Part shown: positions 1 to 7,660 of the stretch, piece after piece
Numbering within the stretch: position 1 is the first letter of the stretch
Layout of the letters: each line of letters starts with the position of its first letter
NCBI GenBank assembly: GCA_937884635.1
Contig: CALGBW010000061.1
Coordinates: forward strand, 1 to 16,379
Source: an uncultured Chlamydiaceae bacterium
Lineage (GTDB): Bacteria > Chlamydiota > Chlamydiia > Chlamydiales > Chlamydiaceae
Direction: 5' to 3'
Length of the DNA: 16,379 bases
Notes under the pieces: generated by a model
What the model saw: only the letters and a program-made list of their open reading frames with translations
The model's database searches: none
What the model was told of the DNA's origin: nothing
Position numbers and translations under genes: made by a program

Positions 1-1
1 A

Positions 2-220
2 GACAAATCCAAGTCTGCAGCCACGACACTTAAGCTCATTAATGACAAAATTACCGAAAAATACCCCCCTGAATGGGAAATAGAAAAGGACATAAATCCC
101 ATACAACTAGCATACGAGTTAGTTAAAACTAACCCGCATGTACTAAAGAAGAAAATAGCTAAAGTCAATGAAAATCACGAAACTTTCCTTGTTTCTTTAG
201 ACCCTATCCAATCTGTGTGA
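2..220 (+). CDS. 3' end of an unidentified gene (partial at left edge)
   Basis: An open frame enters from the left edge and runs 72 codons to a TGA at 218-220. Its translation is lysine-, asparagine- and isoleucine-rich and looks like real protein, with segments such as TLKLINDKITEKYPPEWEI and AYELVKTNPHVLKKKIAKV that could form amphipathic helices. I do not recognise the family. In C. trachomatis the neighbour of gnd is lepA (from memory), and this tail does not resemble a LepA C-terminus. The last 46 nt overlap the 3' end of gnd on the other strand, so the two genes are convergent. The start lies outside the window. The alternative is a chance open frame opposite non-coding DNA; 219 stop-free nucleotides in AT-rich sequence make that less likely but do not exclude it. 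Confidence 0.5.
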   Translation, partial: DKSKSAATTLKLINDKITEKYPPEWEIEKDINPIQLAYELVKTNPHVLKKKIAKVNENHETFLVSLDPIQSV

Positions 221-1620
221 TACATTTCACCTCTTGGTTTGTCCTTCCTTTCATAAGAATGAGCCCCAAAATAATCCCGAAGCCCTTGAGCTAAAGATAG
301 AGGAGAATTTTCTGTCCGATAACCATCATAAAATGTTAAGGCTGAAGCTAACCCTGGAACGGCAATACCAACGCCAATGGCATGAGCTACCGTTCGCCTC
401 CATCCAGGCTCAGCATTTTGCAAGGCTGTTTTGAAATACTCCTGCAAAATTAAAGAATGTGAATCTGGATGCTTAGCAAAAGCTTCGCTGATAAAACCTA
501 AAAATGCACTTTGAATGATGCATCCCCCGCGCCATATAAGAGCCAAGTTACCCAAAGACAAATTCCAGTTATGCTCTTCCGAAACCTGTTTTAACAACAT
601 AAAGCCTTGGGCATAACTAATAATCTTCGAAGCATATAGAGCTTGGTAAACATCCTCTATAAACGACTCTGGGTCATGAGGCGGTTCAAAGACAACGGGA
701 ACACCAGGAAGAGCTTTTGCTGCTAATTTCCGCTCATCCTTCCACGCAGAAAGAAACCTAGATAGCACAGACTCAATAATCAAAGAGAGAGGCACACCAG
801 AATGTATCGCGTCTAAAGCTACCCAACGTCCTGTTCCCTTCTGTCCAGCAACATCTAAAATATTATCTATAACACTGACACCTTGATCATCTTTGAATTG
901 TAAAACCTCAGCAGCAATGCGAAGCAAGTAACTCTCTAGCTCTTGGGAATTCCATTCTGCAAAAATCAAACCAACCCCTTCCGAAGAGAGGCTAAGACGA
1001 TTTTGAAGAAAGCCGTATACTTCACAAATCAACTGGATATCCCCATATTCTATCCCATTGTGAACAGACTTTACAAAATGTCCAGCACCACCGGGGCCAA
1101 TCCATTCACAACAAGGAGAGCCATCTACCTTAGCAGCAATAGCTTGGAAAATAGAAGAAATAACAGGCCACGCGTCTTTATTTCCTCCAGGCATAATAGA
1201 AGGCCCATGCCGCGCACCTTCTTCCCCACCAGAAATGCCCATACCGACAAATAAAATGCCTTTCTCTTGTAGATCCTGACATCTTCTTTCAGAATCCTTA
1301 TAGTAGCTATTCCCTCCGTCAATAATGATGTCGCCTGGTTCTAAAAAAGGAAGTAAGGATGTGATACAAGCATCAACAGCTTCTCCAGCCTTTACCATGA
1401 GCATAATTTTTCTAGGGCTTTTTAAGGATAAGACAAACGCCCCAATATCCTCAAATCCCTGCAAGGAGCTACTTTTCTCTTTGTTCTCTTCTAAGAAAAT
1501 ACGAGTCTTCTCTGAGCTACGATTATAAACAGAAACAGAAAAACCATGATCTATCATGTTTAACACGAGATTTTTTCCCATCACGGCTAAACCGATCAAA
1601 CCCAAATCAGATTGAGACAA
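175..1620 (-). CDS. gnd: 6-phosphogluconate dehydrogenase, decarboxylating
   Basis: This 481-residue cytoplasmic enzyme oxidatively decarboxylates 6-phosphogluconate to ribulose 5-phosphate and makes NADPH in the pentose phosphate pathway. The N-terminal Rossmann domain has the nucleotide-binding stretch GLIGLAVMG (residues 7-15). Substrate-binding and catalytic signatures follow: DGGNSYYKD (101-109), the SGG segment (130-132), and HFVKSVHNGIEYGD with the catalytic Lys184 and Glu191. The helical C-terminal domain ends with the family-typical arginine-containing tail (YERKD, HTDW). The length is normal. The start codon is TTG at 1618-1620; the upstream frame has no ATG before a stop, and the G-rich GGGGGAAGAG just before it can serve as ribosome binding site. 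It lies 10 nt downstream of tyrS, so co-transcription is likely. Its 3' end overlaps the convergent left-edge gene by 46 nt. Confidence 0.97.
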   Translation of the reverse strand: MSQSDLGLIGLAVMGKNLVLNMIDHGFSVSVYNRSSEKTRIFLEENKEKSSSLQGFEDIGAFVLSLKSPRKIMLMVKAGEAVDACITSLLPFLEPGDIIIDGGNSYYKDSERRCQDLQEKGILFVGMGISGGEEGARHGPSIMPGGNKDAWPVISSIFQAIAAKVDGSPCCEWIGPGGAGHFVKSVHNGIEYGDIQLICEVYGFLQNRLSLSSEGVGLIFAEWNSQELESYLLRIAAEVLQFKDDQGVSVIDNILDVAGQKGTGRWVALDAIHSGVPLSLIIESVLSRFLSAWKDERKLAAKALPGVPVVFEPPHDPESFIEDVYQALYASKIISYAQGFMLLKQVSEEHNWNLSLGNLALIWRGGCIIQSAFLGFISEAFAKHPDSHSLILQEYFKTALQNAEPGWRRTVAHAIGVGIAVPGLASALTFYDGYRTENSPLSLAQGLRDYFGAHSYERKDKPRGEMYHTDWIGSKETRKVS

Positions 1621-1630
1621 CTCTTCCCCC

Positions 1631-2869
1631 TTAGTTAAACTCTAATACGTATTTTTTCTTCTTCCCTTGAGCTATTAAAACAAATCTACCCTCAAATAAC
1701 ACGCTTTCCTCTACTACATCCTGATCACTCGATAGAGGCGTGTTATTTACATATAACCCTTTTTGTCCAATTAAGCGTCTTGCCTCGCCTTTGGAAGATA
1801 CAATCCCTGCTTCAACAAAAAGATCTATCCAACGTTTCCCTATTGTAGTTGCCTTTGCCATAGAGATTCCCAATCCCACAGACAATAATTCTTCAAAATG
1901 AGCTGCAGTCATTTGTTCTGCTTTTTTCCCATACATATTATCTGTAGCAGCCCAAGCTTCTTGTAACCCCTCTTCACCATGTATAGAAAGTAAAATAGCA
2001 TCTGCAATGGTTTTCTTTACCTGAATAGGATCCGATACTAGTTGTTTATCTAACTCGAAAATCTCTTCATTACTCAACATGGTTAGAGTTCGAGCAATTT
2101 TAGGCATTTCCTCATCGGGAAGTCGTAAAAAGTACTGATATAAAGTGTAGGGAGAGGTCATTTCAGCATCTAACCAAAGAGTCCCTGATTCAGACTTCCC
2201 AATTTTTTTCCCTTGGCTATTCGTTAACAAAGGATAGGTCAAACCATATGCCTGCCCAAGGCCTAAACGACGAATGAGCTCAATACCAGAAGTGATATTG
2301 CCCCACTGATCACTACCGCCACATTGTAAACGCACCCCATATGTTTCAAACAAATGAGCAAAATCATAAGCTTGGAAAAGTAAGTAACTGAATTCTGTAT
2401 AGCTAATCCCTTCTTCTGAGTGCACCCGTTGCTTAACAGAGTCCTTAGCTAACATACTACCTAAGCGAAAATGCTTCCCTACATCTCTAAGAAAATCTAT
2501 CAAGCTCATCTCGCTGAACCATTCAGCGTTATTCACAATACGAATGCCTGGTAAATAACGGGCAAGAGAATCCGCTATGTGCTGACTATTTTTTGCAACG
2601 TCTTCCTGTTGCAAAAGAACCCTTTCTACACTCTTTCCTGAGGGGTCTCCGATCATACCCGTAGCCCCTCCAACCAAGGCGATTGGATTCACACCATAAT
2701 AGGCTAATCTACGTAAGAAGCAAATCCCGATCCAATGACCAATGTGCAAAGAAGGAGCTGTGGGATCAAAGCCTAAATATGCAGAAACAGGAAGAGACAA
2801 CGTATCTAAACCTGAAGAGAAATTTTCAAGAAGCCCTCTATCATGAAGGAAACGAATGAATGTTTGCAT
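1631..2869 (-). CDS. tyrS: tyrosyl-tRNA synthetase
   Basis: This class I aminoacyl-tRNA synthetase charges tRNA-Tyr with tyrosine. The catalytic domain carries HIGH (residues 42-45), the tyrosine-site segment CGGSDQWGN (183-191) and the KMSKS-equivalent KIGKS (222-226). The last 60 or so residues, with the RRLIGQKGLYVN stretch, form the S4-type RNA-binding domain. I chose the ATG at 2867-2869, giving 412 residues beginning MQTFIRFL, which matches the usual bacterial length and N-terminus. The frame stays open for 43 more codons upstream to 2998, but that stretch is an unrelated hydrophobic sequence and is probably not translated. No clear Shine-Dalgarno precedes the chosen ATG. The gene is followed after 10 nt by gnd. 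Confidence 0.96.
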   Translation of the reverse strand: MQTFIRFLHDRGLLENFSSGLDTLSLPVSAYLGFDPTAPSLHIGHWIGICFLRRLAYYGVNPIALVGGATGMIGDPSGKSVERVLLQQEDVAKNSQHIADSLARYLPGIRIVNNAEWFSEMSLIDFLRDVGKHFRLGSMLAKDSVKQRVHSEEGISYTEFSYLLFQAYDFAHLFETYGVRLQCGGSDQWGNITSGIELIRRLGLGQAYGLTYPLLTNSQGKKIGKSESGTLWLDAEMTSPYTLYQYFLRLPDEEMPKIARTLTMLSNEEIFELDKQLVSDPIQVKKTIADAILLSIHGEEGLQEAWAATDNMYGKKAEQMTAAHFEELLSVGLGISMAKATTIGKRWIDLFVEAGIVSSKGEARRLIGQKGLYVNNTPLSSDQDVVEESVLFEGRFVLIAQGKKKKYVLEFN

Positions 2870-3030
2870 GAACAAAAAACCGTGGTACCGGACTAAGAAA
2901 GTGATCAAAAAATAACTAAAGCTTAGACTATCTGCTACAAAAGAGCAAGAAAAGCAACAACTGACAGCAACGCAAAAAAATATACTTTTTTTATCCATGC
3001 TGAATTAAAGTGGCCGCGCTTAGCTATTGT

Positions 3031-3035
3031 GGAGG
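3031..3035 (+). promoter_or_regulatory. strong ribosome binding site for the 98-residue membrane protein
   Basis: GGAGG lies 6 nt before the ATG at 3042. It decides in favour of that ATG over the in-frame TTG at 3027 and is one of the best Shine-Dalgarno matches in the window. Confidence 0.7.
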
Positions 3036-3041
3036 TGTACT

Positions 3042-3338
3042 ATGTCTCTGTTTCTATTCCCTGAAATCAATCTCTCCAAATTACTCCCTTCTTCGCGATC
3101 ACAATTACAAACTGCAACAAAGATGTTTGTCAGAATTCATGAGAAAATCTCTTCTTTGTTGTTAGCTATCGCGGGTACAGGACTGTTACTTGGAGTCACA
3201 GTTATGATGATTACAAAAAGCCTTGTTCTTTTACTTCCCTGTATTATAAGCGGTTTACTCTTCGGAGTGAATGTAATCTTTGTTCAAAACCAACAAGAGG
3301 TTATTAAAACAAATTCCCTAGAAACAAACGAAGCTTAA
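3042..3338 (+). CDS. small two-helix hydrophobic protein, Inc-like
   Basis: This is a 98-residue protein of unknown family. Residues 1-35 are polar with scattered hydrophobics. Two hydrophobic segments follow at about 38-57 and 61-81, separated only by a short TKS turn, then a 17-residue polar tail. Two adjacent membrane segments joined by a tight turn are the bilobed hydrophobic domain typical of chlamydial inclusion membrane (Inc) proteins, which are type III secreted and inserted in the inclusion membrane; that assignment here is inference from shape alone. The ATG start is supported by GGAGG at 3031-3035. The gene is convergent with the sigma-28 gene and shares its last 35 nt (3304-3338) with it. 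I recall no counterpart between the tyrS and sigma-28 genes in C. trachomatis. Confidence 0.65.
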   Translation: MSLFLFPEINLSKLLPSSRSQLQTATKMFVRIHEKISSLLLAIAGTGLLLGVTVMMITKSLVLLLPCIISGLLFGVNVIFVQNQQEVIKTNSLETNEA

Positions 3339-4077
3339 CCAAAGCTTTTGCATGAATTTGTGAGATTCTAGACTCGCTGACCCCTAAAATTTTCCCTATC
3401 TCCTTAAGAGTCAGTTCATCGTAGTAATAGAGGATCATGACCTGCTGCTCTTTCTCATCTAGCTCTTGAATAGCATGTTTGAGAAGAGCAACCATTTCTT
3501 GCTTATCTATGACATCGTAACCAGTCTCTGCTCTGTCATCTGCTAGCCTTTCCTCTAATGAAAGAACATGGTCACCGTCAACATGGGACAAGACCTCTTC
3601 ATTTAGAGAGATGACTAAAGCCGGCTTGGAAGAAACAAATAAACAGGAAAGCTCTTTCTGTGAAACCTTTAGGTAAGCACAGAGATCATCATCCGTCGGC
3701 TCTCTACCTAAAGTTTGTCGCAATGCCTCTATAGCGCCAGACAGCCTATTAGCTTTCTGGTAGACACTTCTAGGAACCCAATCCTGTTTTCTTAGGTCAT
3801 CGATGATCGCAGCTTTAATCAAAAACTGTGCATACCCTTCAAATCTATGGCTTTTCTCAGGATCATAGCGCTTAACAGCTCTCACTAACCCCTCTACACC
3901 AGAAGCATATAAATCTTCGACCTTAACGTAGGAGGGCATCCCAGCAACCAAACGCTTAACAACAGTCTTGACCAAATGAAGATAGGCCTCAATCAAAAGG
4001 TCCCTATACTCCAATTCCTCTGTTTCCCAATAGAGTTTCCAGATATCTTCTAAAGAATGCGAACTATGCGTTTTCAC
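3304..4077 (-). CDS. fliA: RNA polymerase sigma-28 factor (FliA/WhiG family)
   Basis: This 257-residue alternative sigma factor directs RNA polymerase to sigma-28-type promoters; in Chlamydia it serves a small late-stage regulon rather than flagella. Region 2 is clear: LVKTVVKRLVAGMPSYV, then VEDLYASGVEGLVRAVKRYD, then FEGYAQFLIKAAIIDDLRKQ and DWVPRSVYQ (about residues 30-110). Region 3 covers ALRQTLGREPTDDDLCAYL. Region 4.2, with helix-turn-helix LTLKEIGKILGVSESRISQI, lies at the C-terminus. The start codon is GTG at 4075-4077 with no strong Shine-Dalgarno. In C. trachomatis flhA sits just upstream (from memory); here the upstream 360 nt hold no gene. The 3' end overlaps the small membrane protein gene on the other strand by 35 nt. 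Confidence 0.93.
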   Translation of the reverse strand: MKTHSSHSLEDIWKLYWETEELEYRDLLIEAYLHLVKTVVKRLVAGMPSYVKVEDLYASGVEGLVRAVKRYDPEKSHRFEGYAQFLIKAAIIDDLRKQDWVPRSVYQKANRLSGAIEALRQTLGREPTDDDLCAYLKVSQKELSCLFVSSKPALVISLNEEVLSHVDGDHVLSLEERLADDRAETGYDVIDKQEMVALLKHAIQELDEKEQQVMILYYYDELTLKEIGKILGVSESRISQIHAKALVKLRLFLGNLF

Positions 4078-4438
4078 GAAAAATTTCTGTTAAAAATCTA
4101 TGTAATAAGAATAACTAAAAATTATTTTAAAAATAATCTTATTCTAGACAAAAAGCAGGGAAATAGCTCTCTTCTGAACATTTTCACATGCAATCAGCCA
4201 AACAGCGACACGATAGAAAACGGATAATAGAGTTAGCCAACAAATAGATTTTGACTGATCACATTTTGACCTCTATACCACCAGCCTCATTAGATGCAAA
4301 CATTCGAAAACCGCTCTCCTATACGTAAACATTTCTCAAGAATAAAAGCTCCTCCCTACCAACACACACTTAATTGCAAAATTCCTTATGTTTCTCTTGC
4401 AGAGTATTTTTTTCTATGGTAGCCTTCCTTCTTCGTTT
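4078..4438. other. gene-free stretch between the sigma-28 gene and tRNA-Pro
   Basis: About 360 AT-rich nucleotides with no credible coding frame. It should contain the promoter of the sigma-28 gene on the minus strand and of the tRNA/ferredoxin unit on the plus strand, but I could not place either convincingly. The only structure I see is the nested inverted repeat at 4108-4145. This is the position where flhA lies in C. trachomatis by memory, and I see no recognisable remnant of it. Confidence 0.6.
4108..4145. repeat. nested AT-rich inverted repeat upstream of the sigma-28 gene
   Basis: The outer arms AGAATAA (4108-4114) and TTATTCT (4139-4145) enclose the inner arms ATTATTTT (4121-4128) and AAAATAAT (4130-4137) around a single A. 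It begins 31 nt upstream of the GTG start of the sigma-28 gene. It could be part of the promoter or 5' leader, an operator, or chance in AT-rich DNA. Confidence 0.5.
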
Positions 4439-4513
4439 CGGAGTATAGCGCAGCCTGGTTAGCGCGGTTGCTTTGGGAGCAATAGGTCGGGGGTTCGAAT
4501 CCCTCTACTCCGA
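4439..4513 (+). tRNA. tRNA-Pro(UGG)
   Basis: The acceptor stem pairs CGGAGTA (4439-4445) with TACTCCG (4506-4512), followed by discriminator A. The D arm contains AGCGCAGCCTGGTTAGCGC. The anticodon stem GTTGC/GCAAT closes the 7-base loop TTTGGGA, giving anticodon TGG. The T arm has GGTTCGAATCC. A 5' C on the acceptor is typical of bacterial tRNA-Pro. No CCA is encoded at the 3' end. The ferredoxin gene begins 34 nt downstream, so the two may share a transcript. Confidence 0.96.
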
Positions 4514-4547
4514 TCCATCTTAATGTATATTTCATCAGGCAACATTC

Positions 4548-4823
4548 ATGGCGAAATTAATTATTTCTTCAGAAGATGAAGATCAAGAGTTCACTGTCGA
4601 AGATGGAGAGCCAATTGTTGCTCCTTGTGAAGAAGCCGGCATCCCGTTTGCTTGCACAGAAGGCGTATGCGGAACCTGTGTTGTGGAAGTTGTAGAGGGT
4701 ATGGAGAATCTTTCCGAACGCACTCAAGAAGAAAAAGATTTCCTGGGTGATGATGAGGATTCTAATGAGCGTTTAGCCTGTCAGTGTTGTATTAGAGGCG
4801 GTTGCGTTAAATTGACTTTTTAA
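4548..4823 (+). CDS. 2Fe-2S ferredoxin
   Basis: This 91-residue acidic electron carrier has the 2Fe-2S ferredoxin ligand pattern C36-x4-C41-x2-C44, with the fourth ligand at C78 in the LACQC segment. The tail has extra cysteines (C80, C81, C86) and an earlier one at C27 that are probably not cluster ligands. The length and the ACTEGVCGTC core match the small chlamydial ferredoxin. It lies 34 nt after tRNA-Pro and 41 nt before ispG on the same strand. A reduced ferredoxin could feed electrons to the IspG iron-sulfur enzyme; that pairing is inference from adjacency. Confidence 0.94.
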   Translation: MAKLIISSEDEDQEFTVEDGEPIVAPCEEAGIPFACTEGVCGTCVVEVVEGMENLSERTQEEKDFLGDDEDSNERLACQCCIRGGCVKLTF

Positions 4824-4864
4824 TTAAAGTCTGTGTCCCACCGCAAATAACCCTTCTATGTTCT

Positions 4865-6661
4865 ATGACAACATCTCTCAATCAAGGAACGAGAAGACGC
4901 ACTGTATCTGTAAAAATCGGCGACCTTCTTCTCGGTAGTGAGCATTCTGTTAAAATCCAGTCTATGACCACTACACCAACGGCTGATGTGGAGGCTACAG
5001 TAGAGCAAATACAAGCTCTTGTTGACTGTTCTTGTGAAATCATCCGCGTCACCGTTCAAGGAATCAAAGAAGCGCAAGCCTGTGAGAAGATTAAAGATCG
5101 TTTGGAGTCTTTAGGAGTCTCTGTCCCCCTCGTTGCTGACATCCATTTCTTCCCTCAAGCAGCAATGTTCGTAACGGATTTTGTAGAGAAAGTCCGCATT
5201 AATCCCGGAAACTTTGTAGATAAGCGTAATATGTTTACCGGGAAAATCTACTCTGATGAGCAATACAACAATAGCCTACAGCGTTTAGAAGAAAAGTTCG
5301 GACCTCTGGTGGAGAAATGCTCCCGACTAGGGAAAGCTATGCGCATAGGAGTCAACCATGGTTCCCTATCTGAACGTATTATGCAACGCTATGGGGACAC
5401 CATAGAAGGCATGGTTGCTTCAGCGTTGGAGTATACAGAAATCTGCGTTAAGATGGGCTACCATAACCTTGTCTTCTCTATGAAGTCCAGCAATCCTAAG
5501 GTCATGGTTGCGGCCTACCGTCAGCTAGCGAGAGATTTAGATTCTCGAGATTGGCGTTATCCTCTCCACCTTGGTGTAACAGAGTCTGGAATGGGATTAG
5601 ATGGCTGGATTAAGTCTTCTGTTGGTATAGGAACTCTGCTTTCAGAAGGATTGGGTGATACCATTCGCTGTTCTTTAACCGGCTGTCCTACATTAGAAAT
5701 CCCTGTTTGTCAGCAGCTTTTAAAACATACAACTCGGTATGTAAATTGGCCTGGACACCAAAATATCTTTGCCCTGCAGGGTTCGGAACAGTTCTCCTTA
5801 TCAAGGAAAAATGCTTCCCACGCCGCTCCATGGGGTGATATGTATGCTGTTTTCTTACGATTACGAGACCATCATCTCTCTTTATCAAAGGAAGAGCTTC
5901 TTAATGAATTAGGTGTCAACCCACAGGGTGGAAAAGCCTTTACCTCTCCAGACGGTTTGGTTGTCAGTGCTGAGCATTTCTCTTTACCCTTAGTTCAGGA
6001 GTTAAAAGAGCACTTCCTCGTCTTACATGACCAAGAAGCTCCCGCCCTCTATGCTGGGGAAACATCTAATTGGAATAGCTCTGAAGAACACTCCTTTGTC
6101 TATTTTCATGGGGAGCTTCCTTTCACGCACTCGATTCGCCGTTTTTATGAAGAGAGAAAGGACTCCCTCCCTACGGCTTTGGTTTTTTCCAAAGCAACAG
6201 CAGATTCTGAAGAAGCAACGGTCGTGATTGCCACAGAACTCGGAGCTATTCTGCTAGATCATTTGGGGGATGCAGTGGTATTGGATCTTCCGAATATCCC
6301 GCTATCCTTATCTAGGGAAATTGCCTTTGGAACCTTGCAAAGTACTGGGATTCGTTTAGTCAAAACGGAATATATTTCCTGTCCTGGCTGTGGTCGTACA
6401 CTGTTTGATTTACCCAAGGTAACACGCAGAATTCAAGAAAGGACGAAACACCTTTCCGGCTTGAAAATCGCTGTTATGGGTTGTATTGTAAATGGCCCTG
6501 GGGAAATGGCTGATGCAGACTTTGGCTTTGTTGGCTCTAAAGCTGGCATGATTGATTTGTATGTCAAGCATACCTGCGTGAAAGCCTTCATCCCTATGGA
6601 GGAAGCAGAAGACGAACTCGTACGACTACTGCAAGAACATGGTGTATGGAAAGAACCTTAG
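4865..6661 (+). CDS. ispG: 4-hydroxy-3-methylbut-2-enyl diphosphate synthase, long chlamydial/plant-like form
   Basis: This is the penultimate MEP-pathway enzyme, converting methylerythritol 2,4-cyclodiphosphate to HMBPP by reductive dehydration with a 4Fe-4S cluster. At 598 residues it is much longer than the E. coli enzyme (about 370). The N-terminal TIM-barrel domain starts with VKIQSMTTTPTADVEATV and continues through MRIGVNHGSLS and LHLGVTESG to about residue 290. A poorly conserved insertion (A* domain) spans about 290-495, as in plant and chlamydial IspG. The C-terminal cluster domain has C506, C509 and C540 with catalytic Glu547 in CIVNGPGE. The ATG at 4865 is chosen; the ATG at 4858 is out of frame. 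It probably shares a transcript with ferredoxin and is followed by a likely terminator. Confidence 0.96.
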   Translation: MTTSLNQGTRRRTVSVKIGDLLLGSEHSVKIQSMTTTPTADVEATVEQIQALVDCSCEIIRVTVQGIKEAQACEKIKDRLESLGVSVPLVADIHFFPQAAMFVTDFVEKVRINPGNFVDKRNMFTGKIYSDEQYNNSLQRLEEKFGPLVEKCSRLGKAMRIGVNHGSLSERIMQRYGDTIEGMVASALEYTEICVKMGYHNLVFSMKSSNPKVMVAAYRQLARDLDSRDWRYPLHLGVTESGMGLDGWIKSSVGIGTLLSEGLGDTIRCSLTGCPTLEIPVCQQLLKHTTRYVNWPGHQNIFALQGSEQFSLSRKNASHAAPWGDMYAVFLRLRDHHLSLSKEELLNELGVNPQGGKAFTSPDGLVVSAEHFSLPLVQELKEHFLVLHDQEAPALYAGETSNWNSSEEHSFVYFHGELPFTHSIRRFYEERKDSLPTALVFSKATADSEEATVVIATELGAILLDHLGDAVVLDLPNIPLSLSREIAFGTLQSTGIRLVKTEYISCPGCGRTLFDLPKVTRRIQERTKHLSGLKIAVMGCIVNGPGEMADADFGFVGSKAGMIDLYVKHTCVKAFIPMEEAEDELVRLLQEHGVWKEP

Positions 6662-6677
6662 CTCACTGTTTCCCAGT

Positions 6678-6709
6678 AACTCCCCCTTGTAGGAGTTCTT
6701 AAAGTTTTT
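6678..6709 (+). terminator. probable terminator after ispG
   Basis: AACTCC (6678-6683) pairs with GGAGTT (6692-6697) around an 8-nt loop, followed shortly by a run of five T at 6705-6709. It sits 16 nt after the ispG stop codon. The 6-bp stem is modest. Confidence 0.5.
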
Positions 6710-6759
6710 CTCCTAGTACGAGTTTACATCGCCAAGAATCTCCGTTTGGTTTATGACTT

Positions 6760-6787
6760 TTGTCATTAGAATTTTCTGAAATATATC
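6760..6787 (+). promoter_or_regulatory. possible sigma-66 promoter for the YfiH-family gene
   Basis: A -35-like TTGTCA (6760-6765) and a -10-like TATATC (6782-6787) are spaced by 16 nt, about 70 nt before the YfiH-family start codon. This fits the probable terminator upstream, which would separate the gene from ispG. It is pattern matching only. Confidence 0.4.
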
Positions 6788-6858
6788 ACCTGCGAGGATC
6801 TCTTTCCTTTAAAGGTGCATCAACAGCAGAACACGTATTTTGCTAGAAAGAGGTTCCC

Positions 6859-7605
6859 ATGCTTAAGCTTGTTACAGAAACTCCCCTTGTTAGCTTCGCC
6901 ATTCCAGAATTACTAGAATACCCTTTTCTCAAACATGGGATCTTCCCTAAACAAAAAGATGAACAAGGGGAGATTTGTGCTCCTGACGGTGCATCCGTTC
7001 TTAGTGCTTTACAAGGAAAGGCATTCTGCCATGTGCATCAGGTTCATGGGACAAGTCTGATTCAAGCTACATCCCGTACTTCCAAGGGACAACCTGCAGA
7101 TGGTCTACACACAAATGAACCTTTATTGTCTTTGCATATTAACCATGCTGATTGTCAAGCCGCTATTTTCTATGACCCTGAGAAGCACGTCCTAGCTAAT
7201 GTACATAGTGGTTGGCGAGGTCTGGTAGGAAATATCTATGCAGTTACTGTCCGAACCATGAAAAAGCACTACGGCTGTCGTCCTCAGGATCTCATTGTAG
7301 CTATAGCTCCCTCTCTAGGACCTGACCATGCTATCTATCCTGACTATCAAACTCTATTCCCACCTAGTTTCTTCACGAGCATGCCTTCTGAGAACCATAT
7401 GAATTTCTGGGAAATTGCAAGAAAACAACTTCTAGAACTTGGAATCTCTAAAAATCACCTGTTTATTACTGAGATGTGTACTTACTGTGAACACGAGACC
7501 TTCTTTTCCTGTCGGTATCGTGGCCTAGAGCAGCACGGCATATATATCCAACCTAAGAAAAAGCAGAATAACCTCACAGCAGCCATGCTCCTCCCCAGAG
7601 AGTAA
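6859..7605 (+). CDS. YfiH/laccase-domain family protein (probable purine nucleoside phosphorylase)
   Basis: This 248-residue protein belongs to the family once called polyphenol oxidase or laccase-domain and now shown in several bacteria to act on purine nucleosides (phosphorolysis and adenosine deamination). The zinc-site residues are visible: His63 in HQVHG, Cys99 in NHADCQ and His116 in VHSGWRG. The C-terminal segment TEMCTYCEHETFFSCRYRG is also family-typical. No signal peptide is seen, so it is probably cytoplasmic. The ATG is preceded by AAAGAGG at suitable spacing. It stands alone between a probable terminator upstream and the convergent sucA. The purine activity is transferred from the family and not shown by this sequence alone. 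Confidence 0.88.
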   Translation: MLKLVTETPLVSFAIPELLEYPFLKHGIFPKQKDEQGEICAPDGASVLSALQGKAFCHVHQVHGTSLIQATSRTSKGQPADGLHTNEPLLSLHINHADCQAAIFYDPEKHVLANVHSGWRGLVGNIYAVTVRTMKKHYGCRPQDLIVAIAPSLGPDHAIYPDYQTLFPPSFFTSMPSENHMNFWEIARKQLLELGISKNHLFITEMCTYCEHETFFSCRYRGLEQHGIYIQPKKKQNNLTAAMLLPRE

Positions 7606-7622
7606 CACCTAGATAAAATAGT

Positions 7623-7642
7623 GGTTATTATAAGATATAACC
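7623..7642. repeat. inverted repeat after the YfiH-family gene
   Basis: GGTTAT (7623-7628) pairs with ATAACC (7637-7642) around an 8-nt loop, 17 nt after the stop codon. No T run follows on the plus strand, so it is only a candidate transcript-end structure. Confidence 0.4.
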
Positions 7643-7660
7643 TGAAAAATAAGAGGAGCC

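Noticed and set aside
943..1254. 103-codon plus-strand open frame
   Set aside because: It is antisense to conserved parts of gnd and has no protein-family features.
2870..2998. In-frame N-terminal extension of tyrS with hydrophobic character resembling a signal or membrane segment
   Set aside because: The 412-residue protein from the ATG at 2869 matches family length and start; a cytoplasmic synthetase needs no such leader and no ribosome site supports the longer form.
6699..6727. TAAAGTTT followed by AT-rich DNA, considered as a sigma-28 promoter -35
   Set aside because: No -10 resembling GCCGATAA occurs at the proper spacing, and the T run is better explained by the ispG terminator.
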